A DNA stretch of 52,764 nucleotides from Clostridium sp. (GCF_016650035.1 NZ_JAENWM010000017.1:1-52764), one strand, 5' to 3'. Counted from the stretch's first letter, positions 8,330-19,066 are shown. Translations and numbers: made by a program. The notes: a model not told the origin generated them from the letters alone.

Positions 8330-10246
8330 TTAAGGTTTATCTGTAGGTACTGTAGGTACTGTAGGTACTGTAGGTACAACCGCCTTAGATGTTAAAGTTA
8401 TAGCATCTCCGACATCAGCCTTAGTACCCGCTGCTTTATCCTGAGAATCAATTATGTCCTCATCTGCACCATTAACTTTAATGGTTATGTCTTCTTCTGT
8501 TGCTTTATCTCTTGCCTGTTTAACAGTTTTTCCTACAAAGTCTGGGACAACATATGTTTCTTTTACTGGTTCTTTATAAACATAATAACTAACGCCTACA
8601 GTACTACCTTCCTCAACTTTCGTAGTTGCTGGAATACTTTGATCTAATATTTTGCCTTCCAGTTCTTTATCTTCAGTTTCTACTTCTTTTTTATTTCCCA
8701 ATATTAAATTATTACTTAATAATAAACTTTCTGCTTCACTTACAGATCTTCCAAATAAACTTGGAACCTCTGTAGGTTTAAAATCTTTCCCCTTACTTAT
8801 TACTAAATTTACTTTATCACCTTTTGATACTAAAGTGTCTTCAACCGGATCTTGGCTTATTACAATACCACTAGCTGCAGAATCACTAAATTCCTGTTCA
8901 ACATTGTTTAGTACCAGCCCCCTTTGCTCAATCATGGTTTTAGCCAAAATTTGATCAAACCCTTTAACATAAGGGACTTTAACAGTCTCAGGTCCTTTAC
9001 TTATTTTAACTCTTACTTCTCCAGTAACTGCTTCTGCTCCCTCCTCAGGAAAACATTCTACCACTATGCCCTCAGGTTTTTCGCTATTTACTTCTTCACT
9101 TACTGTAAAGAGTAAATCTTCCCCCTCAACTAATACTTTTGCCTCATCTTGATCTAATCCGATAATTTCAGGCACTAGTATTTGGCCTGCAACTATTTCC
9201 TCATTTTTGTTTCCGGAAAGCATAGTTTTCCATATTATACCGAAAAGAGTACCTAGAACAAGAAGTAAAATTATTGCAAGAGATATCATTATCTTTGTTT
9301 TACTTTTCTTGTTAATATTTGGATTTGCATCTTTTAAATCTTCTTCGTTTGCATAGTCAGCTACGTTTACAGGTGCCATAATTCTAGTGTACTCATTTTC
9401 ATTGTTATTTGTTGCTATAGTATATTCACTATTACTTTGTATCCTCTGTAAATCTAAATACATATCTTTAGCAGTTTGATATCTTTTTATAGGTTCCTTT
9501 TCTATAGCTTTTACTATTAATTTATTTAAATTTAAGGGAATCCTATCATTTATATTTTTAGGTGGAACAACTGGTTCCTGTATATGTTTTAGTGCAACTG
9601 ATACGGGGCTTTCTGCGTCGTAAGGCACTCTCCCTGTAGTCATCTCATAAAGTACTATTCCAAAAGAATATATATCTGTTCTAAAATCGACAAAACTCCC
9701 TTTTGCTTGTTCTGGTGAAAAGTAATGAGCTGAACCCATTACTGTGCTAGTATTAGTCATAGTTACAGAACTAGCAGCTTTTGCTATACCGAAGTCTGTA
9801 ACTTTAACTGTTCCATCTTCAGTTATTAAAATATTATGAGGTTTAATATCCCTATGTATAATGTTATTCTTATGAGCACACTCAAGTGCTTTTGCAATTT
9901 GCATACCATAGTCTATTACAAGATTACTATCCATGCTACCATTTTGAAGTATAATTTGTTTTAAGGTTTTACCTTTAATATACTCCATTACAATATAGTT
10001 AACATCACCTTCCTGGCCAACATCATAAATATTAACTATATTATTTGATGAAAGACTAGCTACAGATGCTGCTTCTCTTTTGAACTTTTCCATGAATTCT
10101 ATATTATTCGAAAATTCTTCTTTCAGTATTTTTACAGCAACAAAACGGTTGAGTAAACGGCATTTAGCTTTATAAACTATTGCCATTCCACCCTCTCCGA
10201 TTTTTTCAAGTAGCTCATATCTACTCCCTAATATTCTACCTATCAT
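8330..10246 (-). CDS. prkC: PASTA-domain Ser/Thr protein kinase PrkC
   Basis: A membrane Ser/Thr kinase that senses peptidoglycan fragments. The cytosolic kinase domain (about 1-265) shows GEGGMAIVYKA, the VAVKIL lysine, HRDIKPHNIL (catalytic loop), VTDFGIAKA (DFG) and SAHYFSPEQA. One membrane helix (MISLAIILLLVLGTLFGII) is followed by four PASTA repeats. The ATG at 10246 with AAGGAGGG is chosen over an upstream in-frame start. It overlaps stp by 11 nt, giving a kinase-phosphatase operon. The C-terminus is an odd VPT tetrapeptide-like repeat encoded by four exact 9-bp units. Confidence 0.96.
   Translation of the reverse strand: MIGRILGSRYELLEKIGEGGMAIVYKAKCRLLNRFVAVKILKEEFSNNIEFMEKFKREAASVASLSSNNIVNIYDVGQEGDVNYIVMEYIKGKTLKQIILQNGSMDSNLVIDYGMQIAKALECAHKNNIIHRDIKPHNILITEDGTVKVTDFGIAKAASSVTMTNTSTVMGSAHYFSPEQAKGSFVDFRTDIYSFGIVLYEMTTGRVPYDAESPVSVALKHIQEPVVPPKNINDRIPLNLNKLIVKAIEKEPIKRYQTAKDMYLDLQRIQSNSEYTIATNNNENEYTRIMAPVNVADYANEEDLKDANPNINKKSKTKIMISLAIILLLVLGTLFGIIWKTMLSGNKNEEIVAGQILVPEIIGLDQDEAKVLVEGEDLLFTVSEEVNSEKPEGIVVECFPEEGAEAVTGEVRVKISKGPETVKVPYVKGFDQILAKTMIEQRGLVLNNVEQEFSDSAASGIVISQDPVEDTLVSKGDKVNLVISKGKDFKPTEVPSLFGRSVSEAESLLLSNNLILGNKKEVETEDKELEGKILDQSIPATTKVEEGSTVGVSYYVYKEPVKETYVVPDFVGKTVKQARDKATEEDITIKVNGADEDIIDSQDKAAGTKADVGDAITLTSKAVVPTVPTVPTVPTDKP
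8342..8377. repeat. Four exact tandem 9-bp repeats at the prkC 3' end
   Basis: TGTAGGTAC is repeated four times without change, encoding VPT x4 just before the prkC stop. The repeats are in frame, so copy-number change would alter only the extracellular tail length. Confidence 0.95.
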
Positions 10247-10967
10247 CTGTGCACCCTCCTTCAAATACGATAACTGATATGTTATCTCTTCCACCTCTTG
10301 ATTTGCTTAAATCTACTAATAGTTTGCAGCTGGAATCATTATCATTTTCTGTAATAATATTAAACATTTCAGAATAGGTCACTTCGTTACTAAGGCCATC
10401 CGTGCATAAAATACATTTAATTACACTCGTCAAATCGACATCAAATAAATCTACTTCCACTGATTCATTTGTCCCAAGCGCTCTTGTAATAATATTTTTA
10501 TTAGGGTGATTTCTAGCTTTTTCTTCAGTTATACTACCATTATCTAAAAGCTGTTGTACCAGTGAATGATCTCTTGTTATTTTTACTAATTTTCTTTTAT
10601 TGTCAACAATGTAACAACTACTGTCTCCTACATTTGCAACAACCATTTTGCTTTGTTTTATTAAGCACATTGTTATAGTTGTACCCATCCCCTTAAGGGA
10701 ATCATCTCTACTTGCCATATCATAAATTTTATCATTGGCAGATTTTATCGCTTCAGAAATCACTTTTTTCATATCTAAAGTACTGTGATTATCTTTTATA
10801 TATTCTATTATAATATTTATAGCAAGTTCACTTGCTACCTCTCCTGCATTGTGTCCACCCATGCCATCTGCTACAGCATAAATACCAATATCATCACCTT
10901 CAAAATAACCCACTGAGTCTTCATTTGTTTTTCTAACATTTCCGACATCAGATAAAATCCCCAGCAT
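10236..10967 (-). CDS. stp: PP2C-family Ser/Thr protein phosphatase
   Basis: The partner phosphatase (PrpC/Stp) that reverses PrkC phosphorylation. PPM/PP2C motifs are visible: VADGMGGHNAGEVAS with metal-binding Asp, GMGTT, NVGDSSCYIV, CTDGLSNEV, and SRGGRDNISVI near the C-terminus. It has 243 aa. It overlaps prkC at its 3' end and starts 2 nt after the rlmN stop, so rlmN-stp-prkC-rsgA form one run. Confidence 0.95.
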   Translation of the reverse strand: MLGILSDVGNVRKTNEDSVGYFEGDDIGIYAVADGMGGHNAGEVASELAINIIIEYIKDNHSTLDMKKVISEAIKSANDKIYDMASRDDSLKGMGTTITMCLIKQSKMVVANVGDSSCYIVDNKRKLVKITRDHSLVQQLLDNGSITEEKARNHPNKNIITRALGTNESVEVDLFDVDLTSVIKCILCTDGLSNEVTYSEMFNIITENDNDSSCKLLVDLSKSRGGRDNISVIVFEGGCTDDR

Positions 10968-10969
10968 TG

Positions 10970-12016
10970 TTATACCCCCTCATTTAAGTTTTCGCCTTTA
11001 ATGTGGCTTATTCTAAGTTGTCCACACGCCGCATTAATATCTAGGCCCATTTCTCTCCTTATTGTTGTTTGAATATTATTAGCTTCAAGTACCCTCTTAA
11101 CCTCAGCAACATTTTCATTTGATGATCTTTTTAATTCATTTTCTTTTATTTCATTGATTGGAATTAAATTAACATGACATAACATTCCCTTTAATAGCTG
11201 GCTTAACTTTTCTGCATCATCCGTGCTATCATTTATATTCTTCACAAGTGCATATTCAAAAGTTATTCTTCTATTGGTCTTCACTATATAGTACTTACAC
11301 GCCTCAATAATTTCTGCAACAGAATACTTGTTTGCAATTGGCATACTTTTCATTCTAACTTCATCCGTAGCTGCGTGAAGTGAAATAGCCAGTGTTGTTT
11401 GCAGGTTAATATTTGCAAACTCTATAATTTTGGGAACAATTCCACAGGTAGAAATAGTTATATGCCTTTGACCTATATTTAATCCATTTTCTGAATTTAC
11501 AATTTCAAGAAATTTCATAACATTGTCAAAATTATCAAAAGGTTCCCCACTGCCCATTAATACCACATTGGAAATTCTCTCAGAGATTAGCTCCTGTGCT
11601 TTCATTATTTGGGACAACATTTCTCCGGGTGTTAAATTTCTAATAAGTCCTCCAATTGTAGATGCACAAAATTTGCATCCCATCCTGCATCCAACTTGAG
11701 TGGATATACATATAGAATTTCCATGTTTATATTTCATAACAACGCATTCAATTAAATTACCATCCTCCAATGCAAATAGATATTTTATTGTATCGTTTTG
11801 TTTTGATTTATATTCGGAAATCAGCTCAGGTATTCTTATACAAAAATTACTTTTAAGCTTTTCTTTTGTACTCTCTGAAATATTACTCATATCTTCAAAC
11901 TTCAAAACACCCTTGTAAATCCATTCTGTCACTTGCTTAGCCCTAAATTGACTCTCCCCATTATTTTTCATCCACTCTTTTAGTTCTACTAAATTCAAAT
12001 CTATAATATTTATCAT
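10970..12016 (-). CDS. rlmN: Dual-specificity 23S rRNA/tRNA adenine C2-methyltransferase RlmN
   Basis: A radical-SAM enzyme that methylates C2 of A2503 in 23S rRNA and A37 in some tRNAs. The radical-SAM cysteines are in [10 protein letters not shown] (CxxxCxxC). The [12 protein letters not shown] segment and the C-terminal mechanistic cysteine (in INAACGQLR) are present. At 348 aa it has family length. It lies between rsmB and stp with tight spacing. Confidence 0.96.
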   Translation of the reverse strand: MINIIDLNLVELKEWMKNNGESQFRAKQVTEWIYKGVLKFEDMSNISESTKEKLKSNFCIRIPELISEYKSKQNDTIKYLFALEDGNLIECVVMKYKHGNSICISTQVGCRMGCKFCASTIGGLIRNLTPGEMLSQIMKAQELISERISNVVLMGSGEPFDNFDNVMKFLEIVNSENGLNIGQRHITISTCGIVPKIIEFANINLQTTLAISLHAATDEVRMKSMPIANKYSVAEIIEACKYYIVKTNRRITFEYALVKNINDSTDDAEKLSQLLKGMLCHVNLIPINEIKENELKRSSNENVAEVKRVLEANNIQTTIRREMGLDINAACGQLRISHIKGENLNEGV

Positions 12017-12024
12017 TTATACAC

Positions 12025-13356
12025 CTACCGAGACTTTATAATTTTGGCTATAAAAAATCCATCCATGTACTGGTTTGGTAATATTGTAATATAACCGCTA
12101 TCATTATATCTTATATTATCCAATTCTCCAAAAAATACTGGTTCGACCTTAAATTCGGGATGTGTTTCTATAAACCATTCTATATTGTCTTCATTTTCTT
12201 CTTTATTAAGGGTACAAGTTGAATAAACCATCACTCCACCTTTTTTTAGGTATTTTGAAGCGTTATCCATAATTTTTCTTTGCGTCTCTATTATACTTTT
12301 TATATTATTTATGTGTTTGCTCCACTTTATCTCAGGTTTTTTCCTAATAATTCCAAGCCCAGAACAAGGCACATCAATAAGTACTCTATCTGCACATTCA
12401 AATAAATTTTCAGTACATACCGTAGCATCAATAACATCACAAGTTGTATTTGTAATCCCTATTCTTTTTAAATTCTCCTGGATTAATGACAGTTTGTTTT
12501 GATGTATATCATATGCATAAACCTGACCTGTATTTCTCATAATCTCTGCAATATGTGTGGTCTTTCCCCCTGGTGCACTACATAGGTCTAAAACCTTTTG
12601 ATCTGGCTTTAAATCCATAGAAGGTGCTGTGAGCATTGCACTTTCATCCTGAACAGTTATGTATCCTTCATTAAATAAAAGATTGTTCTCTATGTTTTTT
12701 CCTTTGATAATTCGTATTGCTTCAGGGGCTACATTCCCTTTCTCTATATTATACCCATTTTCTATAAGTTTTTCCCATATTTCTTCAAAAGTTAACTTTA
12801 GAGTATTAACCCTAACTGTAACATCAGGTTTACAATTGAGTCCTTTAAGAATTTCTTCAGCACTATTAAACCCATATTGCTTTATAAAAAGCTTAACTAA
12901 AGCCTTAGTGAAGGAATACTCAAAGCATAATCTTTCAATGTCATCTTCAGTATTATAGTACTTTGCACTTGTTTCTCTTAGATAACTTCTAAGCACCGCA
13001 TTAACAAGTTTTGATGCTCCTATATTGCTCTTTTTTTTGGTTAAGTTTACAGCCTCGTTAACCGCTGCAAAGCTAGGTACTTTATCTAGAAATCTAATTT
13101 GATAAATAGATATTCGCAGTATATTTAAAACAAAGCTATCTAATTTATCTATACCCTTTTTAACATAGTTACACAATATTTTATCTATAGTATATTTATA
13201 TTTTATCGTACCATAAACTATTTCTGTAACTAGTGCTTTGTCCTTATCACTTAAGTCAGATTTATTAAGTTCCATTCCTAAAACTATATTAGAGTAAGCA
13301 TTTTCATTCAATACCTTTTCTATAATTACAATTGCCACAAGTCTACTATTATTCAT
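12025..13356 (-). CDS. rsmB: 16S rRNA (cytosine967-C5)-methyltransferase RsmB
   Basis: Methylates C967 of 16S rRNA. The N-terminal NusB-like domain (about 1-135, with VNAVLR) precedes a Rossmann methyltransferase domain: LDLCSAPGGKTTHIAE (SAM site), DVPCSGLG (first catalytic Cys motif PC) and YSTCTLNKEENE (second, TC). It has 443 aa. It is followed by rlmN. In many clostridia a YugP-type zinc peptidase gene lies between fmt and rsmB; here only 42 nt separate them. Confidence 0.95.
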   Translation of the reverse strand: MNNSRLVAIVIIEKVLNENAYSNIVLGMELNKSDLSDKDKALVTEIVYGTIKYKYTIDKILCNYVKKGIDKLDSFVLNILRISIYQIRFLDKVPSFAAVNEAVNLTKKKSNIGASKLVNAVLRSYLRETSAKYYNTEDDIERLCFEYSFTKALVKLFIKQYGFNSAEEILKGLNCKPDVTVRVNTLKLTFEEIWEKLIENGYNIEKGNVAPEAIRIIKGKNIENNLLFNEGYITVQDESAMLTAPSMDLKPDQKVLDLCSAPGGKTTHIAEIMRNTGQVYAYDIHQNKLSLIQENLKRIGITNTTCDVIDATVCTENLFECADRVLIDVPCSGLGIIRKKPEIKWSKHINNIKSIIETQRKIMDNASKYLKKGGVMVYSTCTLNKEENEDNIEWFIETHPEFKVEPVFFGELDNIRYNDSGYITILPNQYMDGFFIAKIIKSR

Positions 13357-13398
13357 ACTATTACCTCAATTTTCTATTTGATTTTTATCTATCTCTAC

Positions 13399-14328
13399 TT
13401 ATTTTAAGACCACACCGACCTTTATCTTATTTCCAATAATATAATCCTTTACCTTTAACGGCTTTTTACCTGGAAACTGTATCTCTTCAATAAGTAGAAC
13501 ACCACTTCCGGTTGCTACTTTTAGTCCCTCTTTTGAAACCTCTATAACGCTTCCAATTTTTTCATTTGATTCTTCGTTTATTACTCTTGATTTATATATT
13601 TTCATCACTACATCTTCGTAAAGAGTATAAGCAACAGGCCTAGGATTTAATCCTCTTATAAGATTATGAATGTCTACATTACTTGAATTCCAGTTTATCT
13701 GAGCCATTTTCTTGTTTAGCATAGATGCATAGCAGCTGTGCTCATTTTCCTGTTTAATTTGCTCTATCTCACTATTAACTATACCATTTATAGTTTTAAT
13801 TAAGAGCTCACCACCACTACTTTTAAGAATATCAGTAAGTTCACCTGCCGTAATACTATCATTAAGTTCAATTTCCTCTTTTAAAAGTATGTCACCAGTA
13901 TCAAGACCAACATCCATAAACATGGTTGTATTTCCGCTTTTACACTCGCCGTCAATTATACACCAATTTATAGGAGCTGCGCCTCTATATTTTGGTAATA
14001 GTGAAGCATGTAAATTTATGCATCCATATTTAGGAATATCTAATATTTCCTTTGGCAAAATCTGACCAAATGCTACTACTACAATGAAATCTGGTTTTGA
14101 ATTTTTAATTATTTCTATCATTTCCTCATTATTTCTAAGCTTTAGAGGTTGATACACTGGTATATTATAAGAAATAGCTAACTGTTTAACCGGAGACATG
14201 GATAAATTTTTGCCCCTCCCTTTTGGTCTATCGGGCTGAGTGAAAACTTCAGAAACTTCAAATTCATTTATAAGCGACTGAAGTGATGGCACAGAAAATT
14301 CTGGTGTACCCATAAAAATTATTTTCAT
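13399..14328 (-). CDS. fmt: Methionyl-tRNA formyltransferase
   Basis: Formylates initiator Met-tRNA. The N-terminal domain starts [16 protein letters not shown] and contains the folate-binding signature [16 protein letters not shown] with the catalytic Asn-His pair and a downstream DTGDI. The C-terminal OB-like domain contains NWNSS and [12 protein letters not shown] use the ATG at 14328, with GAGGGAGA upstream, rather than an upstream TTG that falls within def. It gives 309 aa. It follows def directly: the def-fmt pair adds and removes the same formyl group. Confidence 0.96.
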   Translation of the reverse strand: MKIIFMGTPEFSVPSLQSLINEFEVSEVFTQPDRPKGRGKNLSMSPVKQLAISYNIPVYQPLKLRNNEEMIEIIKNSKPDFIVVVAFGQILPKEILDIPKYGCINLHASLLPKYRGAAPINWCIIDGECKSGNTTMFMDVGLDTGDILLKEEIELNDSITAGELTDILKSSGGELLIKTINGIVNSEIEQIKQENEHSCYASMLNKKMAQINWNSSNVDIHNLIRGLNPRPVAYTLYEDVVMKIYKSRVINEESNEKIGSVIEVSKEGLKVATGSGVLLIEEIQFPGKKPLKVKDYIIGNKIKVGVVLK

Positions 14329-14329
14329 A

Positions 14330-14782
14330 TTATTCTCCCTCGCCTTCAAGTGCTTTATCTATAAATAAAATACCATCTAAATGATCAATTTCATGGCAAA
14401 GTGCTCTTGCAAGAAGACCTTCTCCGCGAATTACAATTTCTTTTCCTTCTTCATTTAATGCCTTAACTGTTACGTTTAAAGGTCTTTCGACATTTTCCTG
14501 TTTTCCAGGTATGCTTAAACAACCTTCACTATCTATCTGTGAACCAATCATTTCTGATATTTCAGGATTAATAATTACTATAGGTCCATCCCCAACATCT
14601 ATAACTGCTATTCTTTTTAGAATACCAACTTGTGGTGCAGCAAGACCTACCCCCTTTGAATTATACATAGTTTCTTTCATATCTTTAATTAATAGTAAAA
14701 TCCTAGGACTAATTTCGTCTACGATTTTACTTTTTTTCCTTAAGATGTCGTCTCCATAGATTCTAATCGTTCTTATAGCCAT
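14330..14782 (-). CDS. def: Peptide deformylase
   Basis: Removes the N-formyl group from nascent proteins. The three PDF motifs are present: [18 protein letters not shown] (metal-binding Cys) and HEIDHLDG (HExxH with two metal-binding His). The length of 150 aa is typical for the clostridial type. The start ATG at 14782 has a GGAGG just upstream. It lies between priA and fmt. Confidence 0.97.
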   Translation of the reverse strand: MAIRTIRIYGDDILRKKSKIVDEISPRILLLIKDMKETMYNSKGVGLAAPQVGILKRIAVIDVGDGPIVIINPEISEMIGSQIDSEGCLSIPGKQENVERPLNVTVKALNEEGKEIVIRGEGLLARALCHEIDHLDGILFIDKALEGEGE

Positions 14783-14800
14783 ACAAAAACCTCCTTAGTT

Positions 14801-17002
14801 TTACATCATATTGCTAGGGTTAATATCTATACTAACCCTAATGCTTGTATAAACTTTTTTTACTGATTCATAAACTATATTCTTTATGTCGCGCGCTACT
14901 TCCCCTTTAATATTTCCCTTAACGATGATTTGCCATCTGTAGAAATTCTTAATTTTCGAAATTCCTGAGGGACATGGTCCAAGTAATGTAATTTTATCAT
15001 TTTGTCCCATCTTATATGTTAAATTTTCGCCAACATTTTGTATATTTTTTATTAACAATTTTTCATCTTCAGAACTCATACTTATCACTAGAATACTTGT
15101 AAAAGGTGGATAATCCATAGCTTCTCTAAGCATTATTTCATTTTTATAGAAATTATCATAATCATTATTTGCTGCATATTGTATAGTTAAATTATCTGTA
15201 TTATATGTTTGAATAACTACCTTACCTTCTTTTTCACCTCTACCTGATCTTCCTGAGACTTGAGTAAGTAATTGAAATGTCCTTTCAAACGCCCTAAAAT
15301 CAGGTAAATTCAATGATAAATCTGCTGCTATAACTCCTACTAAAGTAACATTTTTAAAATCTAATCCTTTAGCTACCATTTGAGTTCCTATCAAAATATC
15401 TGCCTGTTTATTTTTAAATGTATTATATATATATTCATAAGAATTCTTTTTCCGAGTTGTATCAAAATCCATCCTTAGAGTTCTTGCACTTGGAAAAATT
15501 CTGTTGATTTCTTGTTCAATTTTTTCTGTTCCTACTCCAAAATATTTTACATAAGTACTACCACAAGCAGGACATGTTTTACTAATTCTTTCTTTTTCTC
15601 CACAGTAATGGCAAGTTAAGTATTCACTTGAATTATGATAGGTTAAGGAAATATCGCATTTCTTACACTTGAAAACATAACCACATTTTCTGCAAGATAC
15701 GAAGGTTGAAAAACCTCTTCTATTCAAAAATAGAATTACCTGTTCATCTTTTTTAAGAGCCTCAATAATGCCTTCATGTAAGGACTTGCTAAATATTGAA
15801 CGATTATTATTCATTAGTTCTACTCTCATGTCAACAATTTCTACTTTGGGCATGGCCGCACCATCCGCCCTGTCATTAATAGTAATAAGTTGTAATTCAT
15901 TTTTGGTAGTTTTATAATAACTTTCAATAGATGGTGTGGCAGAACCTAGTAGTAATTTGCAATCTTCTAGTTCACATTTCATATAGGCTATTTCACGAGT
16001 ATCATATTTAGGATTACTGTCAGATTTATAACTTGCTTCATGCTCCTCATCTATAACAATTAATCCCAAATTCTCAAAAGGCAGAAATATGGCAGACCTT
16101 GCCCCAATGGCAATTTTAACATTTCCAAACTTTACTCTCATCCACTCATCAAAGCGTTCACCATCTGATAGTCTACTATTAAAAACTGCTATATCACGTC
16201 CAAATCTACCTTTGAACCGTTCAACCATTTGGGGAGTTAGAGATATTTCAGGTATAAGTATTATAGATTGCTTATCCTCTTTTAACATATGGCTGACTAA
16301 GTTCATATATATTTCGGTCTTCCCACTACCTGTAACTCCATGTATCAAGAATTTTTTCCCTTCAGAATTCATTATGAGATCCACAGCCTTGTGCTGCTCA
16401 TCATTTAGTTTTCTTTCTTCATACACTGTATAGTTTTGCTGATTATACCTATTAATTATAATCTCTTCAGTGGCTAAAAAACCGTATTTAATCATTGTAT
16501 TTATTGATGACAATGACTTGTTAAAACTTTTACTAAATTCATTCTTATTGTATTTCGCATCACCCAGCTCTATTAGTTCATAAATACTCTTATATGGTTC
16601 GTTTAAAAATTTACCTTCTAATTTTTTGCAAACGGTTAATACCTGGGCTGTCTTCTTCTTGATACCTTTAGTTATACCTCTTGGAATAATAACTTTTATA
16701 CACTCTAAATATGTACAAAGATATTTTTCTTTCATAATCTTTATAAGTTCAATATCAGTTGTTTTAAGCAGTGGCATATCATCACAAATACTCCATATCT
16801 CCTTAATATTTTTCACATTGGCACAATCCTCAAATAGTTCTAGAACAAAAGCATCCAATGTCTTGTTTCCTTTACCAAAAGGTACTTTAACTCTAAATCC
16901 TAAATCGACTTTGCCCATTAAACTAATAGGTATTTTATATGTAAAAACCTTATCTACTTGAACCGAATCATTATTTACTACAACCCCAGCGTACTGATAC
17001 AT
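14801..17002 (-). CDS. priA: Primosomal replication restart helicase PriA
   Basis: A 3'-5' helicase that reloads the replisome at repaired forks. It has an N-terminal DNA-binding part, Walker A GVTGSGKTEIYM, DEEH box (VIDEEHEAS), SATPSIES, and the zinc-binding module with paired cysteines CRKCGYVFKCKKC and CHYCGEKE...CPAC. The final motif is QVSGRSGRG. It has 733 aa. It starts about 40 nt after the coaBC terminator and leads to def. Confidence 0.96.
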   Translation of the reverse strand: MYQYAGVVVNNDSVQVDKVFTYKIPISLMGKVDLGFRVKVPFGKGNKTLDAFVLELFEDCANVKNIKEIWSICDDMPLLKTTDIELIKIMKEKYLCTYLECIKVIIPRGITKGIKKKTAQVLTVCKKLEGKFLNEPYKSIYELIELGDAKYNKNEFSKSFNKSLSSINTMIKYGFLATEEIIINRYNQQNYTVYEERKLNDEQHKAVDLIMNSEGKKFLIHGVTGSGKTEIYMNLVSHMLKEDKQSIILIPEISLTPQMVERFKGRFGRDIAVFNSRLSDGERFDEWMRVKFGNVKIAIGARSAIFLPFENLGLIVIDEEHEASYKSDSNPKYDTREIAYMKCELEDCKLLLGSATPSIESYYKTTKNELQLITINDRADGAAMPKVEIVDMRVELMNNNRSIFSKSLHEGIIEALKKDEQVILFLNRRGFSTFVSCRKCGYVFKCKKCDISLTYHNSSEYLTCHYCGEKERISKTCPACGSTYVKYFGVGTEKIEQEINRIFPSARTLRMDFDTTRKKNSYEYIYNTFKNKQADILIGTQMVAKGLDFKNVTLVGVIAADLSLNLPDFRAFERTFQLLTQVSGRSGRGEKEGKVVIQTYNTDNLTIQYAANNDYDNFYKNEIMLREAMDYPPFTSILVISMSSEDEKLLIKNIQNVGENLTYKMGQNDKITLLGPCPSGISKIKNFYRWQIIVKGNIKGEVARDIKNIVYESVKKVYTSIRVSIDINPSNMM

Positions 17003-17039
17003 AAAATCACCCTTTTGGTTTTATAATTTTCAATAATAA

Positions 17040-17062
17040 ATAAAAAGCGCATTAGCGCTTTC
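17040..17062 (-). terminator. Terminator at the 3' end of coaBC
   Basis: AAAGCGC/GCGCTTT stem with a 4-nt loop, followed by a T-rich stretch on the minus strand. It touches the coaBC stop codon. Confidence 0.75.
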
Positions 17063-18242
17063 TATTTATTAAATTAAACAATTCCCTAGCAACTTGTTTT
17101 TTTGACATTTTATCTAAAGCTATTGGACTATCGTCTTTGCTTAGAATAAACACTTTGTTATCATCAGTTCCAAAACCACTGTCTTTCTGAGTTATATCAT
17201 TTGCAACTATGTAATTTAAATTTTTCTTTATAAGCTTTGCTTTTGCATTTTGTAGTAAGTCATTACTTTCTGCTGCAAACCCTACTAATATTTGCCTCTT
17301 TTTATGTACTCCTAATTCACTTAAAATATCATTATCACGAACAAACTCTAAACACAATTCATTTCCACTTTTCTTTATTTTATTATAGCTGTATATTTTA
17401 GGCTTATAGTCAGCTACAGCCGCGGATTTAATAACTATATCACTATCTTCATAATTATCTAAAACTGCAGTCCTCATCTCATCATTAGTATTAATTTTTA
17501 TGACTTTTATGCCAAAGGGTATTTTTTCATTACAAGGACCAGATATTAAAGTTACAATTGCACCTCTATCTCTGGCTTCCCTCGCAATTGCATAGCCCAT
17601 TTTTCCTGAAGATCTATTTGTTATGAATCTTACAGGATCGATAGGTGCAATTGTAGGACCCGCTGTAACTAAAACTTTAGTGCCACTCATATCTTTTAAA
17701 GGATACAATTCACTCATAATAATTTCAAAAATATCCTCAGTTTGTGCTAATTTACCTTCGCCTATGTCGCCACAAGCAAGTCTTCCTGAGGTAGGCGCAA
17801 TAAAATCATACCCATAATCCACAAGCTTTTGGATATTACCCTGTACTACTTTATTATTGTACATATTAACATTCATGGCTGGAGCAAAAATCACTGGTGC
17901 ATTTGTTGCCATAATAGTAGTAGTAAGCATATCGTCAGCAATTCCATTTGCAACCTTGCCAATTATATTAGCAGTTGCTGGGACTACAACAAACAAATCA
18001 GCTTTTTTAGCAAGAGATATATGTTGTATCTCCCATGCTTTAGGCTCGTAAAACATATCATGAATCACCATATTTTGACTCATTGTTTGAAAACTTAAAG
18101 GATTTACAAATTCCATAGCAGACTTAGTCATGATAACATGTACCTCAACATTTTCTTTTTTAAGTCTACTAATAACATCTAATGCTTTATATACTGCTAT
18201 TCCTCCCGAAACACCAATAACTACTGTCTTTTTACTTATCAT
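17052..18242 (-). CDS. coaBC: Bifunctional phosphopantothenoylcysteine decarboxylase / phosphopantothenate-cysteine ligase
   Basis: Catalyses two consecutive coenzyme A steps. The N-terminal FMN-dependent CoaC half shows GVSGGIAVYKA, the active-site His region (EIQHISL), PAMNVNMY and the substrate clamp ACGDIGEG. The C-terminal CoaB half has VTAGPTIAPIDPVRFITN and the SSGKMGYA motif, then KSAAVADYKP. It has 396 aa. It starts 1 nt after the rpoZ stop, and coaD at the window's left end supplies a later step of the same pathway. Confidence 0.96.
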   Translation of the reverse strand: MISKKTVVIGVSGGIAVYKALDVISRLKKENVEVHVIMTKSAMEFVNPLSFQTMSQNMVIHDMFYEPKAWEIQHISLAKKADLFVVVPATANIIGKVANGIADDMLTTTIMATNAPVIFAPAMNVNMYNNKVVQGNIQKLVDYGYDFIAPTSGRLACGDIGEGKLAQTEDIFEIIMSELYPLKDMSGTKVLVTAGPTIAPIDPVRFITNRSSGKMGYAIAREARDRGAIVTLISGPCNEKIPFGIKVIKINTNDEMRTAVLDNYEDSDIVIKSAAVADYKPKIYSYNKIKKSGNELCLEFVRDNDILSELGVHKKRQILVGFAAESNDLLQNAKAKLIKKNLNYIVANDITQKDSGFGTDDNKVFILSKDDSPIALDKMSKKQVARELFNLINRKR

Positions 18243-18243
18243 A

Positions 18244-18462
18244 CTATTTTATGCCTTCTTTTGTTGTGATTGCAACAATAGCACCTTCGAAAATTTCATG
18301 TATAGCTATTGTAACAGGCTTAGCTGAATCCACATGTACAAGTGGGCTTTGACCTTCTATTATTTGTCTTGCTCTTTTTGATGTTGCTACAACCAAGGAA
18401 TACCTATTATCGACTTTTTCTAGTAAATTTACTATTGATGGATTAATCATTGAATTATTCAT
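18244..18462 (-). CDS. rpoZ: RNA polymerase omega subunit
   Basis: Omega aids assembly of RNA polymerase around beta'. The 72-aa protein has the family core RYSLVVATSKRARQI and PVTIAIHEIFEG. The ATG at 18462 overlaps the gmk 3' end by 8 nt. The gmk-rpoZ-coaBC order is standard in Firmicutes. Confidence 0.95.
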   Translation of the reverse strand: MNNSMINPSIVNLLEKVDNRYSLVVATSKRARQIIEGQSPLVHVDSAKPVTIAIHEIFEGAIVAITTKEGIK

Positions 18463-19066
18463 TATTTACTTCCTCCTTTAAAAAATCTGCATTTAGTCTA
18501 TCAGCCCTACATCTTTCTGCTATTATAATACTTTGAATTTTTTCACAAGCCTTATCTACAGTATCATTTATCACTGCATAATCATATCTTGTTACAAACC
18601 TTATTTCCTCATGAGCCGATGTAAATCTAGTTATTAACGACTCTGGCGTTTCACTACCTCTATTTGTAATTCTATTTCTTAATTCTTCCATAGATGGTGG
18701 AAGAATAAAAATGAATAAACCCTTGGGATAAGCTGTCTTTACCATAAGTGCTCCCTGGATATCTATTTCAAGTATTACATCCCTACCACTATCTAACACT
18801 TTTAAAACCTCAGACTTCGGTGTGCCATAATAGTTTCCATAAACTTCTGCGTATTCGAGAAAATCTTCTGTTGCAATTTTTTCCTGGAATTTTTCTTTAG
18901 TTAAGAAATAATAATTTATTCCTTCTATTTCAGAATTTCTTGGACTTCTTGTAGTTACAGACACCGAAATCCAAAAATCGTTTTTTTCAAGAATGGCTTT
19001 GCATACAGTCCCTTTACCAGCACCGGAAGGTCCCGAAATAACAATTAGCTGTCCTCTACTATTCAT
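18455..19066 (-). CDS. gmk: Guanylate kinase
   Basis: Phosphorylates GMP to GDP. P-loop GPSGAGKGT at residues 10-18, the GMP-binding [14 protein letters not shown] region, and the YGTPKSEV loop are visible. It has 203 aa. It overlaps remA by 8 nt and rpoZ by 8 nt, so translation is likely coupled. Confidence 0.97.
   Translation of the reverse strand: MNSRGQLIVISGPSGAGKGTVCKAILEKNDFWISVSVTTRSPRNSEIEGINYYFLTKEKFQEKIATEDFLEYAEVYGNYYGTPKSEVLKVLDSGRDVILEIDIQGALMVKTAYPKGLFIFILPPSMEELRNRITNRGSETPESLITRFTSAHEEIRFVTRYDYAVINDTVDKACEKIQSIIIAERCRADRLNADFLKEEVNNE

Noticed and set aside
14486-14492. 0A box (TTCGACA)
   Set aside because: It lies inside the def coding sequence, far from any start; most likely chance.
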